NCBI GenBank assembly: GCA_002172675.1
Contig: NETF01000190.1
Coordinates: forward strand, 57,602 to 121,601
Origin: an unicellular cyanobacterium SU3
Lineage (GTDB): Bacteria; Cyanobacteriota; Cyanobacteriia; Cyanobacteriales; Microcystaceae
Length of the DNA stretch: 64,000 nt
Reading direction: 5' to 3'
The translations under genes were made by a program, and so were the position numbers. Below, in pieces: positions 1 through 8,320 of the stretch (positions are counted from its first letter, which is position 1; each line of letters opens with the position of its first letter). The notes beneath the pieces are model-generated. The model was not told the origin of the DNA. It ran no database searches and worked only from the letters and a program-made list of their open reading frames with translations.

Positions 1-1
1 T

Positions 2-3000
2 CCAAATGCCAAAATAAAAGATATAGAAATACTCAACGAAAATCATATTAATCAATTACTAAATAAACTAAATAGCACTAAAGTAAAACATCCTAATGCA
101 ACCTCATTCAAAGAAAAATTTGAACAGCAAGTTAAACAAACTCCCCAAAATACTGCCGTTGTTTATGAAGATAAAAAACTATCATATGAACAATTAAACC
201 AACAAGCCAACCAACTCGCCCATTACTTAATAAAACTCGGTGTTAAACCCGATACACCTATCCCTGTTTATGGCGATCGCTCATTAGACATGATCATCGC
301 TATGTTAGGTATCATCAAAGCAGGGGCAGCCTATTTACCCATCGACGCAGCCCTTCCCTTTGCCGGACTACAACAACGCCTAGGAGAAGCCAAAGCCGAC
401 ATTTTAATCACAATAAAATCTTTAGTCACTCCCCAATCTTTACCCTATCATCAAGTTATTGATTTAGACAAAGATTGGGAAATCATTGCTGAAAGTAGCA
501 ACCAAAATCCTCACATTCAACTAACCCCTGAAACCCTAGCCTATGTTATCTTTACCTCCGGTTCGACGGGACAACCCAAAGGTGTGGCCATCGAACACCG
601 TCAACTCCTTAACTACCTCCATAGTATTATCAAAAAATTAGACATTCCTATCAATGCCAACTTTGCCCTAGTATCCACTTTAGCAGCAGACTTAGGCCAT
701 ACTTGCATCTTTCCCGCTCTTGCCACTGGGGGATGTCTGCATCTCATTTCTCAAGAAAAGGCCGCTAATGCAAAGGCCTTGGCCGACTACTTCCAAAAAC
801 ATTCTATCGACTGCCTAAAAATCGTCCCTTCCCATCTCCAGGCGTTACTCGCAGCCGATCCTCAAGGAGCATTTTTACCCCGTCAGCGACTCATATTAGG
901 GGGAGAAGCAGCCCCTTGGGGACTCATTGACCAAATTCGTCAAAAAGCTCCTAACTGCCGTCTATTCAACCATTACGGACCCACAGAAACCACCGTCGGA
1001 GTCACCACCTTCCCCATTGACCAACGGTCAGAGCAGGCTCCGTCGTTTTACGGCGGAGTAATCTCTGACTCCCAAACCCCCACCCTGGAAACCGTTCCCA
1101 TTGGTCGCCCCATTGACAACACCCAACTCTACATCCTCGATCGCCACTTAAAACCCGTTCCTATGGGAGTGACAGGAGAATTGTATATCGGGGGTGCAGG
1201 GGTAGCGCGAGGCTACCTCAACCGCCCAGAATTGACCGCCCAACGCTTTATTAATAGTCCCTTTAACCCCCAAGAACGACTCTACAAAACAGGCGATCGT
1301 GTTCGTTATCTTTCTGATGGTAACATCGAATTTTTGGGCAGATTAGATAATCAAGTGAAAATTCATGGATTTCGCATTGAGTTAGGAGAAATTGAAGCAA
1401 CGTTATTAGAAAATCCTCATATCTCCCAAGCAGTAGTTATCGTCAAAGAAGAACGTTTAATTGCTTATATTGTTCCCAAAAAAGCTACCTCAGAACAAGA
1501 TAAATGGCGAGAATTTTTACAGACAAAATTACCCGACTACATGATCCCCTCTAACTATGTTCAATTAAAAGCCCTACCCCTAACTCAAAATGGCAAAATT
1601 GATCGCCATAAATTACCTGATCCCAAGATTCAAAATAAAGTTGAATTTGTTCCCCCCAGAAACGAAATAGAAGCCAAACTGTGTAAAATTTGGGCAGAAG
1701 TATTAGGGGTTGAAAGCATTGGTATTCATGATAACTTTTTCACCCTTGGCGGCCATTCTTTGCAAGCCATTCAATTAGTGTCAAAAATTTCGATGGCTAT
1801 GAATTGTGATATTTCCGTTAAATCCCTATTTGTACGGCCAACCGTTGCTAAATTTAGCTCAATTTTACAAAACCAATCTAAACCGTCTCAACCTATGAAT
1901 CAAGCCACCCAATCTAAACCTAGCGTACAACTTTCTCCCTTTATTAAGGTCGAACATCGTTCCTTATTAACCTTATTAATGACGGGTAAAATCCCCCCCA
2001 TTGACTCTGCTGCTTTGACTTATTTTCCCACCCCTGATTTTAATCAATTAGAAAAATTAGGCTGGACTCCTCACACATTAATCGAACAATTTTCTGATAA
2101 TCTTCCTATTATTAGCACTATTTTTCAAACCCCATTAGGACGCATTGCTTTAATATCTTTGCCTCAATTTGTTTATCAACTTTATGAAAATAAAAATAAT
2201 ACAGTTAAGGTAATTATTGAAGCCCTAGAACTGGCTAAACAAATAGGAGCGAAAACTGTCTCTTTAACCGGTCTATTACCATCAGCAACGGATTACGGAA
2301 AAGCAGTGACTCAAGCCATTTCTTCTCGCCAAGATTTACCCCCGATTACCACTGGACACGAAACCACTAGCGCGACTGTCGTGTTATCTATTGAGAATAT
2401 TCTACGAGAAGCTAACCGTAATATTTCACAGGAAAAAATAGGATTTTTAGGGTTAGGATCGGTAGGAATTAGTACCCTACGGTTAATGTTAAAAACCTTA
2501 TCCCATCCTCAAGAAATTCTACTGTGTGATATTTACGATAAATTAGATCAATTAGAAACAATTAAACAAGAAATAATCAATCAATTTAACTTTAAAGGAG
2601 ACGTTCACCTTATTCTCTCTAAAACAGAAGTTCCCGCAGAAATGTATCAATCAGGTTTAATTGTTGGGGCTACTAATGTCGCTGATATTTTAGACGTTAA
2701 TAAACTAAATCCTGGAACCTTAATTGTGGATGATTCTGCACCTCATTGTTTTTCTGCTGAAACAGCTATCAAACGATTAGAAACTGAGCAAGATATCTTA
2801 TTTACAGAAGGCGGTATTTTACGCCCCTCTCAAGCCATAGAACGCTTGGTTTATTTACCTAATAATATTCAAAAAGTGATGACAGAAAAACAACGTCATA
2901 ACTATCTCAATCGTCAACCTTTTAATATTACAGGTTGTGTTTTTTCTAGTTTACTTTCTACGCGGTTTGAACAGTTAACTCCTAAAGTGGGTTTAGTTGA

Positions 3001-3127
3001 TCTAGAAACTTCTTTACAACATTATAAAATTCTTAAAGAACTAAACTTTAGCGCAGCAGATTTATCTTGCCAAAATTATCAGTTACCTCCCGAATTAATT
3101 AACCAATTTCAACAGAAGTTAAAATAA
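2..3127 (+). CDS. Nonribosomal peptide synthetase, 3' part (A-PCP plus acyl-ACP-reductase-like terminal domain)
   Basis: The reading frame is open from the window edge, so the 5' end is missing; 1041 residues are visible. The first ~35 residues look like the linker after a condensation domain. An adenylation domain follows: A3 TSGSTGQPKG (~186), A5 NHYGPTE (~323), A7 YKTGDR (~427), A8 GRLDNQVKIHGFRIELGE, A10 NGKIDR (~530). A carrier domain has LGGHSLQ with the phosphopantetheine Ser near 586. Instead of a thioesterase or the usual SDR-type reductase, residues ~650-1041 resemble cyanobacterial long-chain acyl-ACP reductase (AAR): IIEALELAKQIGAK, TTGHETTSA, then a Rossmann GLGSVG at 817-822. 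The segment where I recall the AAR active-site Cys (GGVVEHC) reads GGILRPS here. The enzyme presumably activates one amino acid and ends a peptide assembly line, perhaps by reductive release. The substrate was not deduced. Domain calls are firm except the terminal one, which is inferred from motif similarity. Confidence 0.88.
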   Translation, partial: PNAKIKDIEILNENHINQLLNKLNSTKVKHPNATSFKEKFEQQVKQTPQNTAVVYEDKKLSYEQLNQQANQLAHYLIKLGVKPDTPIPVYGDRSLDMIIAMLGIIKAGAAYLPIDAALPFAGLQQRLGEAKADILITIKSLVTPQSLPYHQVIDLDKDWEIIAESSNQNPHIQLTPETLAYVIFTSGSTGQPKGVAIEHRQLLNYLHSIIKKLDIPINANFALVSTLAADLGHTCIFPALATGGCLHLISQEKAANAKALADYFQKHSIDCLKIVPSHLQALLAADPQGAFLPRQRLILGGEAAPWGLIDQIRQKAPNCRLFNHYGPTETTVGVTTFPIDQRSEQAPSFYGGVISDSQTPTLETVPIGRPIDNTQLYILDRHLKPVPMGVTGELYIGGAGVARGYLNRPELTAQRFINSPFNPQERLYKTGDRVRYLSDGNIEFLGRLDNQVKIHGFRIELGEIEATLLENPHISQAVVIVKEERLIAYIVPKKATSEQDKWREFLQTKLPDYMIPSNYVQLKALPLTQNGKIDRHKLPDPKIQNKVEFVPPRNEIEAKLCKIWAEVLGVESIGIHDNFFTLGGHSLQAIQLVSKISMAMNCDISVKSLFVRPTVAKFSSILQNQSKPSQPMNQATQSKPSVQLSPFIKVEHRSLLTLLMTGKIPPIDSAALTYFPTPDFNQLEKLGWTPHTLIEQFSDNLPIISTIFQTPLGRIALISLPQFVYQLYENKNNTVKVIIEALELAKQIGAKTVSLTGLLPSATDYGKAVTQAISSRQDLPPITTGHETTSATVVLSIENILREANRNISQEKIGFLGLGSVGISTLRLMLKTLSHPQEILLCDIYDKLDQLETIKQEIINQFNFKGDVHLILSKTEVPAEMYQSGLIVGATNVADILDVNKLNPGTLIVDDSAPHCFSAETAIKRLETEQDILFTEGGILRPSQAIERLVYLPNNIQKVMTEKQRHNYLNRQPFNITGCVFSSLLSTRFEQLTPKVGLVDLETSLQHYKILKELNFSAADLSCQNYQLPPELINQFQQKLK
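1027..1069. repeat. In-frame palindromic element inside the NRPS adenylation domain
   Basis: Outer arms GTCAGAG (1027-1033) and CTCTGAC (1063-1069) enclose inner arms CTCCGTCG (1038-1045) and CGGCGGAG (1051-1058, one mismatch), giving a nested hairpin. It sits between A5 and the VPIGRP motif, where family members normally have a short variable loop. It lengthens that loop without breaking the frame, and its base composition is more GC-rich than its flanks. Confidence 0.6.
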
Positions 3128-3207
3128 TTAACTAGAGGTTAAGTAAGCCAAAATAGACTGCTTAATCTCTTAATTTGTACCTATCAAATTACTTAAAATA
3201 AAAGATT

Positions 3208-4890
3208 ATGAAAATTGCGATCGCTCAACTTAACCCCACCATTGGCGATATTAATAATAATGCCCAAAAAATCCTAGATGCTGCTCAAAAAGCGGTTAAA
3301 GAAAATGTCCGATTATTATTAACGCCAGAACTTTCTTTATGTGGTTATCCTCCCCGCGATCTCTTACTTTATCCTAATTTTATTGACTCTTTAACCCTTC
3401 AATTACAAGAATTAGCCCAAAAACTACCCCCAGAATTAGCAGTTTTAGTTGGCACTGTTAGCCCTAATAAACAAGCAACAATTAAAGGAGAAAAACCCTT
3501 ATTTAATAGTGTTGCTTTGTTAGAAAACGGAGAACCAAAACAAGTTTTTCATAAATGGTTATTACCCACTTATGACGTTTTTGATGAACATCGATACTTT
3601 GAACCTGGAAAAGAATTAAATTTTTTTGAATTAGAGATTAATAGTAACTCAGAAAAAACCCTTAAAATTGGAGTTACCATTTGTGAAGATTTATGGAATG
3701 ATGAAAAATTTTGGCAAAAACGCTCTTATCAACAGAATCCTCTCGAAGAATTAGTTAAAATCGACATCGATTTAGTTGTTAATTTATCCGCTTCTCCCTA
3801 TCATCTCCATAAACCCAAACTACGAACCCAGATGTTACAATCTAGTAGTTGTCATCATCAAGTTCCTATTATTTATGTTAATCAAATTGGAGGAAATGAT
3901 GACTTAATTTTTGATGGTAATAGTTTTGTAGTAAATGAAAAAGGAAATATTGTTTTACAAGCTAACAGCTTTAGAGAAGATTTTAAAATTTTTCACTTTG
4001 ATTCAAAACAGCGAAAAATATCTTTAAAACCTATTAATTATTTACCTCTAGTTGAAGAAGAAGAACTCTTTTCTGCTTTAGTATTAGGACTAAAAGATTA
4101 TGCTCAAAAATGCAGATTTACTAAAGTTGTTTTAGGGTTAAGTGGGGGAATTGACTCCGCTTTAGTGGCTGCGATCGCAGCAGAAGCAATGGGAGAAAAA
4201 AATGTTCTAGGGGTATTAATGCCATCTCCTTATAGTTCCGATCATTCTATAAAAGATGCTCAAAACTTAGTTAAAAATCTAGGGATTAATCATCATATTT
4301 TACCCATTGGTGACATTATGGAAACCTACGATCACGTACTTAATCCTTTATTTTCAGATACAGAATTTGGTGTTGCTGAAGAAAATTTACAAGCTAGAAT
4401 TCGAGGTAATTTATTAATGTCTCTGGCTAACAAATTTGGTTATTTATTATTATCAACTGGCAATAAATCAGAAATGGCCGTCGGTTACTGCACATTATAT
4501 GGTGATATGAATGGGGGTTTAGCAGTCATTGCCGATGTACCGAAAACCCGTGTATTTTCTTTATGTCATTGGTTAAATCGTCAAGAAGAAATAATTCCTA
4601 ATAATATTTTAATCAAACCCCCCAGCGCCGAACTAAAACCCAATCAAATGGATCAAGATTCTCTCCCTCCCTATGAAATTCTTGATGCAATTTTAAATCT
4701 AAATATTAATCATCATCAATCTTTTCATGAAATTTGTCATGCAGGGTTTGATGCTCATATTGTCAAAAAAGTCTTGAAATTAGTCACTCGTGCTGAATTT
4801 AAGCGTAAACAATCTCCTTTAGTCTTAAAAGTCACAGATAAAGCTTTTGGTACAGGTTGGCGTATGCCTATTTCACGGGGCGACAAATAA
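3208..4890 (+). CDS. nadE: Glutamine-dependent NAD+ synthase
   Basis: Last step of NAD biosynthesis: amidation of nicotinic acid adenine dinucleotide with ATP and glutamine-derived ammonia, in the cytoplasm. The N-terminal nitrilase-fold glutaminase shows the Glu-Lys-Cys triad: E41 (TPELSLCGYPP), K116 (HKWLLPTYDVF), C159 (GVTICEDLW). The C-terminal synthetase has the PP-loop SGGIDS at 312-317 and STGNKSEMAVGY further on. The length of 560 residues is normal for the two-domain form. It begins 80 bp after the NRPS on the same strand; there is no sign of a functional link. The start ATG is followed by MKIAIAQLNPTIGD, typical for the family. Confidence 0.96.
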   Translation: MKIAIAQLNPTIGDINNNAQKILDAAQKAVKENVRLLLTPELSLCGYPPRDLLLYPNFIDSLTLQLQELAQKLPPELAVLVGTVSPNKQATIKGEKPLFNSVALLENGEPKQVFHKWLLPTYDVFDEHRYFEPGKELNFFELEINSNSEKTLKIGVTICEDLWNDEKFWQKRSYQQNPLEELVKIDIDLVVNLSASPYHLHKPKLRTQMLQSSSCHHQVPIIYVNQIGGNDDLIFDGNSFVVNEKGNIVLQANSFREDFKIFHFDSKQRKISLKPINYLPLVEEEELFSALVLGLKDYAQKCRFTKVVLGLSGGIDSALVAAIAAEAMGEKNVLGVLMPSPYSSDHSIKDAQNLVKNLGINHHILPIGDIMETYDHVLNPLFSDTEFGVAEENLQARIRGNLLMSLANKFGYLLLSTGNKSEMAVGYCTLYGDMNGGLAVIADVPKTRVFSLCHWLNRQEEIIPNNILIKPPSAELKPNQMDQDSLPPYEILDAILNLNINHHQSFHEICHAGFDAHIVKKVLKLVTRAEFKRKQSPLVLKVTDKAFGTGWRMPISRGDK

Positions 4891-5207
4891 TTAATAATTA
4901 ATCATTAATCATAGAAAGCTTCGTAGTAAAGGCTTTAGCCTTGGTAATGATCCCAAATCCGCTTATTTTAGTAGAGTAACGTTTTTTCTCCTTTCTCCCT
5001 AATCCCTGCTCCGGCGCTCCCTGCTCCAAAGCTTGATACTATACTATCTAAAGCGGATCTCGTATGACTAGCTTTCTTGTCCTGAAAGACTTACTACAAA
5101 GTGTTGTTTAAAATAAGTTTGAAATACACGAGTGTGAGCATTCTGCTCACTATTTTGATAAGAAAGGAAGTAAATTGTGTATCATTTTATCTCTCATTTA
5201 TTATCTC
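4891..5207. other. Intergenic spacer with C-rich tandem repeat units
   Basis: About 317 bases between nadE and the end of the minus-strand microprotein gene. It holds AT-rich TTAATAATTAATC-like sequence and an array of CTCCCTGCTCC-like units around 4995-5030, of the short repeat type common between cyanobacterial genes. I see no credible gene: plus-strand ORFs reaching into 5334 are antisense to the microprotein and the LCP gene. Confidence 0.5.
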
Positions 5208-5318
5208 TCATTTTTTGTTCATTCCCGACACACCCCCCAATAACATAATCATTCCTGCTATTAAAATGATGATAGCGAGACTACCTAAAATCCAATCTAA
5301 TACTGTGTTTGGTTCCAT
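5208..5318 (-). CDS. 36-residue single-pass membrane microprotein, overlapping the LCP gene by TAATG
   Basis: The reverse strand reads ATG at 5318-5316 and TGA at 5210-5208, encoding 36 residues beginning MEPNTVLDWILGSL and ending GVSGMNKK. Residues ~8-30 form one continuous hydrophobic segment (ILGSLAIIILIAGMIMLLGG). Its ATG shares a base with the stop codon of the upstream LytR-CpsA-Psr gene (TAATG), the classic arrangement for translational coupling, which is the main support that it is real. I do not recognise the family. It does not match the small photosystem or cytochrome b6f subunits I remember (PsbM, PsbX, Psb30, PetG, PetL, PetM, PetN). A role beside the LCP ligase at the membrane is inference from coupling only. 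Confidence 0.6.
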   Translation of the reverse strand: MEPNTVLDWILGSLAIIILIAGMIMLLGGVSGMNKK

Positions 5319-6751
5319 TAATTTTGAGTGGTGAAGGATGTTGTTTCTTGAACACGAACAGAGGAATCAGGAAAATAATTTTGCCAATCTTGTCCTAAGA
5401 CAATGGTAATATCAGACGCTAAATTTCCTGTACTTTCGACTAATACTTCACCTATTCCTAAATCAGCCCGTAAGGTTGCAGCACCGAGATCATCTCCATT
5501 TTGTGCCACAATCCGAGTTGTTTCTAGGGTTTGAGGCCACTCATCACTAACAAAGATACGACGATAACCCGCCTCCCGTAAATAATTTATCATACGTCGT
5601 ACTGCTTCAGGGTCTTCTGTGCTGTCTTGAATGGCAATTTTTAGGTTAGTGGGTTTAGTGGGTTCAACTTCAAAACTGGGTTGACCGTGATCAAAGTATT
5701 CCGCTACCATATTCTTGATTTGATAGGAATTGGGTAGCCAATAACTAACTTCGTGTTTACCATCTCCACTAAATCGTCCCGGAAGCATTAACATTTGCAC
5801 GTTAGATCGTTTGGTTTGAGAAGCAAAACCAGATAAAGCCACTAATTCTTCAACGGTTAAGTTAGTATCAATATGAGAACTAATAATGGATAAAATTTCG
5901 GGCATTCTTAATAAGGTTTGAGGTTTCAGGGCTTGTTCTACTAACGCTCTCATAAACATTTGTTGCCGTTGTACCCGTCCAATATCACCATAACGATCAT
6001 GGCGAAACCTTAAAAAAGAAACGGCTTGATCCCCATCTAAATGTTGTTCTCCTTCTTTGAGGTCAATATAAAGATGTTGACTATGATCGGTGTATTTGAG
6101 ATCCTTGGGAACATAGACAGTAACGCCCCCCAAAGCATCAATTACTTTTTCAACCCCTTGAATATTGACCCGTACATAGCGATCAATCGGAACACCCCCT
6201 AATAATTCGCTAACAGTTTCGGCTGCTAAAGATGGGCCTCCATAATAGTTGGCTTCATTAATTTTTTTGAGTTCATAATTAATGGTGGTTTGGGTGTCTC
6301 TAGGAATGGATAAAAGACTCAGTTTATTACTGAGGGGATCAAACCTAACCAATACCATTGTATCTGACAACCCTTTAAAAGAATTAACTAAGGCATGATA
6401 TCCCAAATCTTCAATGGGTTTTTCATCCACTTCTGAGGTTAAAACTTTCGTTCCTAAAACTAAGACATTGACAGGACGACTTAATTCTGGAAGCCGTAAA
6501 TTCTTATAGGAAATAGCTTCATCCTTACTAAAGACTTCTTCTTGTTCAGGGGTTAAAGAACTTTGCTGTAGAGGAGTTGTCGACAAAGAGACAGCAATAA
6601 AAGCCCCGGCTGCTGCTGATGTTAGAGAAACAGCAGTCAGTCCTAAACTAATAAGTAACCAGTTTAAGCCCTTAGGCTTTTTCTTCACAGAAGACTTCTG
6701 CTTAATATGATTTTTGGGATGGGTTTTTTTGACTGACACAGTTCTCCTCAC
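5318..6751 (-). CDS. LytR-CpsA-Psr (LCP) family cell-wall ligase with LytR_C domain
   Basis: LCP enzymes transfer glycan chains from lipid carriers onto peptidoglycan or related acceptors outside the cytoplasmic membrane. The 477-residue protein has a basic N-terminus, one membrane segment at ~29-52 (WLLISLGLTAVSLTSAAAGAF), then the LCP domain with the characteristic Arg-rich motifs SLLSIPRDTQ and LRFRHDRYGDIGRVQRQQ. The last ~110 residues (from about PTNLKIAIQDST) match the LytR_C domain. The C-terminal stop overlaps the start of a 36-residue membrane ORF. Upstream lies the ~600-bp spacer shared divergently with pstC. The substrate in this organism cannot be told from sequence. Confidence 0.92.
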   Translation of the reverse strand: MRRTVSVKKTHPKNHIKQKSSVKKKPKGLNWLLISLGLTAVSLTSAAAGAFIAVSLSTTPLQQSSLTPEQEEVFSKDEAISYKNLRLPELSRPVNVLVLGTKVLTSEVDEKPIEDLGYHALVNSFKGLSDTMVLVRFDPLSNKLSLLSIPRDTQTTINYELKKINEANYYGGPSLAAETVSELLGGVPIDRYVRVNIQGVEKVIDALGGVTVYVPKDLKYTDHSQHLYIDLKEGEQHLDGDQAVSFLRFRHDRYGDIGRVQRQQMFMRALVEQALKPQTLLRMPEILSIISSHIDTNLTVEELVALSGFASQTKRSNVQMLMLPGRFSGDGKHEVSYWLPNSYQIKNMVAEYFDHGQPSFEVEPTKPTNLKIAIQDSTEDPEAVRRMINYLREAGYRRIFVSDEWPQTLETTRIVAQNGDDLGAATLRADLGIGEVLVESTGNLASDITIVLGQDWQNYFPDSSVRVQETTSFTTQN

Positions 6752-7182
6752 ACCTTAGATGTCGTCTGCACTGGGTTAAATCTTACCGAAAAGTAACCTT
6801 TAACCACTACTACGACTTTAGCTTTGTTGTTTAGGATTATGACCCTATTAAGGCAATTATCCTATCATAGCGTTAACTTAACTAAACTTTAGTGTAAAAC
6901 CTTTTTGCTTTGCTGACCACCAATCAGTTATTGGTTCCCAGTGATCACTGCCCAGTTTTGAAATATTTGCTACAAAATTGTAGGAGGGTCATGGATTTTC
7001 CTTTTATGTTGTATCATTTTTTACTTTTTTAACCCTAAAGACTGAAACTCTAATATTAAAAATACAAATATAATACGCAATATTTATTAATTAAATCCTA
7101 TCAACAAAATCAAGAAATACTTAATTACTTTATTGTTTACTGTTTCTTGTATTTTTCCTTACAGTAAAGTCTTTTAAATCAA

Positions 7183-7225
7183 AATATATCTATCTTTAGT
7201 ATTAGTAATATATCTATCTTTAGTA
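7183..7225. repeat. Direct repeat of 19 bp upstream of pstC
   Basis: AATATATCTATCTTTAGTA occurs exactly at 7183-7201 and again at 7207-7225, separated by 5 bp, in an AT-rich spacer. The 24-bp offset is close to two helical turns plus a little. It could be a protein-binding site or simple replication slippage. The remainder of 6752-7182 is AT-rich with no gene I can support. Confidence 0.6.
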
Positions 7226-7284
7226 ACAAAAAAATAACCTGTTTTTTCTGTAGTCTGAAGTAGTGATCTTTATAAAATTAATGC

Positions 7285-7314
7285 AAATTAAGCTTAGGTT
7301 AAGTATAGGTAATA
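7285..7314 (-). promoter_or_regulatory. Candidate Pho box for pstCAB
   Basis: The minus strand carries a perfect CTTAACCT (7296-7303), the core octamer described for cyanobacterial PhoB/SphR sites. Degenerate copies lie exactly 11 bp on either side (AAATTAAG at 7285-7292, 6/8; AGGTAATA at 7307-7314, 5/8), reproducing the expected three 8-bp repeats with 3-bp spacers. It ends 45 bp before the pstC ATG. The orientation is opposite to the usual one relative to the gene, so the call is tentative. Confidence 0.45.
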
Positions 7315-7358
7315 AAAAGTTTAAGAAATGATAACTTTTGACTTAATTTTATTGAATT

Positions 7359-8309
7359 ATGACTCAATTAAGCATAGACAAAAACAATCAAAACAAAGCG
7401 CGATCGCAGACAGAAAAAACAATAGATCGTATTTTTAAGGCATTAACTTATCTATTTGCCTTTAGTGTGATTGCTATTTTAATTTGGATAGGTGTTCAAG
7501 TAGCACTACAGGCAAGACCAGCGATCGCCGAATTTGGTTTAGGATTTCTGACCTCAACCAGTTGGAATCCTCCTGAACAAAATTATGGCATTTTACCGGC
7601 TGTTTACGGAACTCTAGTTAGTTCTTTCATTGCCCTATTAATTGCCGTTCCCATTGGCTTAGCTAGTGCCATTATTTTGAGTGAAAACTTTTTACCCTTA
7701 TCAATCCGTCGTAGCCTTGTTTTCTTAGTCGAACTGTTAGCAGCGATTCCCAGTGTTGTTTATGGTTTATGGGGAATTTATGTGTTAATTCCTTTTTTGA
7801 AACCGATTGGTAATTGGTTACACCATAATTTTGCTTGGATTCCCTTATTTAGTACCAGTTATATCGGTCCGGGAATGTTACCGGCGGGCATCATTTTATC
7901 AATTATGATTCTGCCCATTTTAACGACGATTGCTAGGGACTCTTTAGCTGCAGTTCCCCCTGAATTACGCTCAGGGTCTTATGGAGTGGGAGCAACCCGT
8001 TGGCAGACTATGTTTAGCGTGTTGATTCCGGCTGCTTTTTCGGGAATTGTTGGGGGCATCATGCTGGCTTTAGGCCGCGCTTTGGGGGAAACCATGGCCG
8101 TTACCTTAGTCATCGGTAATAGTAATAATTTAGACGTTTCTTTGCTTGCGCCAGCCAGTACCATTGCGTCTTTGATGGCTAACCAATTCTCAGAAGCGGC
8201 TGACCTCCAAAAATCCGCTTTATTATATGCAGGATTAGTGTTATTTGCCATTACTTTAATTGTCAACATTTTAGCAGAATTCATTATCAGTCAAGTCAAA
8301 AAATACTAG
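7359..8309 (+). CDS. pstC: Phosphate ABC transporter permease PstC
   Basis: One of two membrane subunits of the high-affinity phosphate importer in the plasma membrane. The 316 residues show about six transmembrane segments, the first at ~32-52, a long periplasmic loop (WNPPEQNYGILPAVYGTL), and the EAA-type coupling loop PPELRSGSYGVGATRWQTM before GRALGETMAVTLVIGN. It is the first gene of pstC-pstA-pstB. Unusually for a complete pst locus, no phosphate-binding protein gene (pstS or sphX) precedes it in this window. A candidate Pho box lies just upstream. Confidence 0.95.
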   Translation: MTQLSIDKNNQNKARSQTEKTIDRIFKALTYLFAFSVIAILIWIGVQVALQARPAIAEFGLGFLTSTSWNPPEQNYGILPAVYGTLVSSFIALLIAVPIGLASAIILSENFLPLSIRRSLVFLVELLAAIPSVVYGLWGIYVLIPFLKPIGNWLHHNFAWIPLFSTSYIGPGMLPAGIILSIMILPILTTIARDSLAAVPPELRSGSYGVGATRWQTMFSVLIPAAFSGIVGGIMLALGRALGETMAVTLVIGNSNNLDVSLLAPASTIASLMANQFSEAADLQKSALLYAGLVLFAITLIVNILAEFIISQVKKY

Positions 8310-8320
8310 ATTCAATTATC

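Noticed and set aside
5101..5334. 77-codon plus-strand ORF
   Set aside because: It is antisense to the LCP gene end and the 36-residue microprotein, with no family resemblance; the coupled minus-strand ORF explains the bases better.
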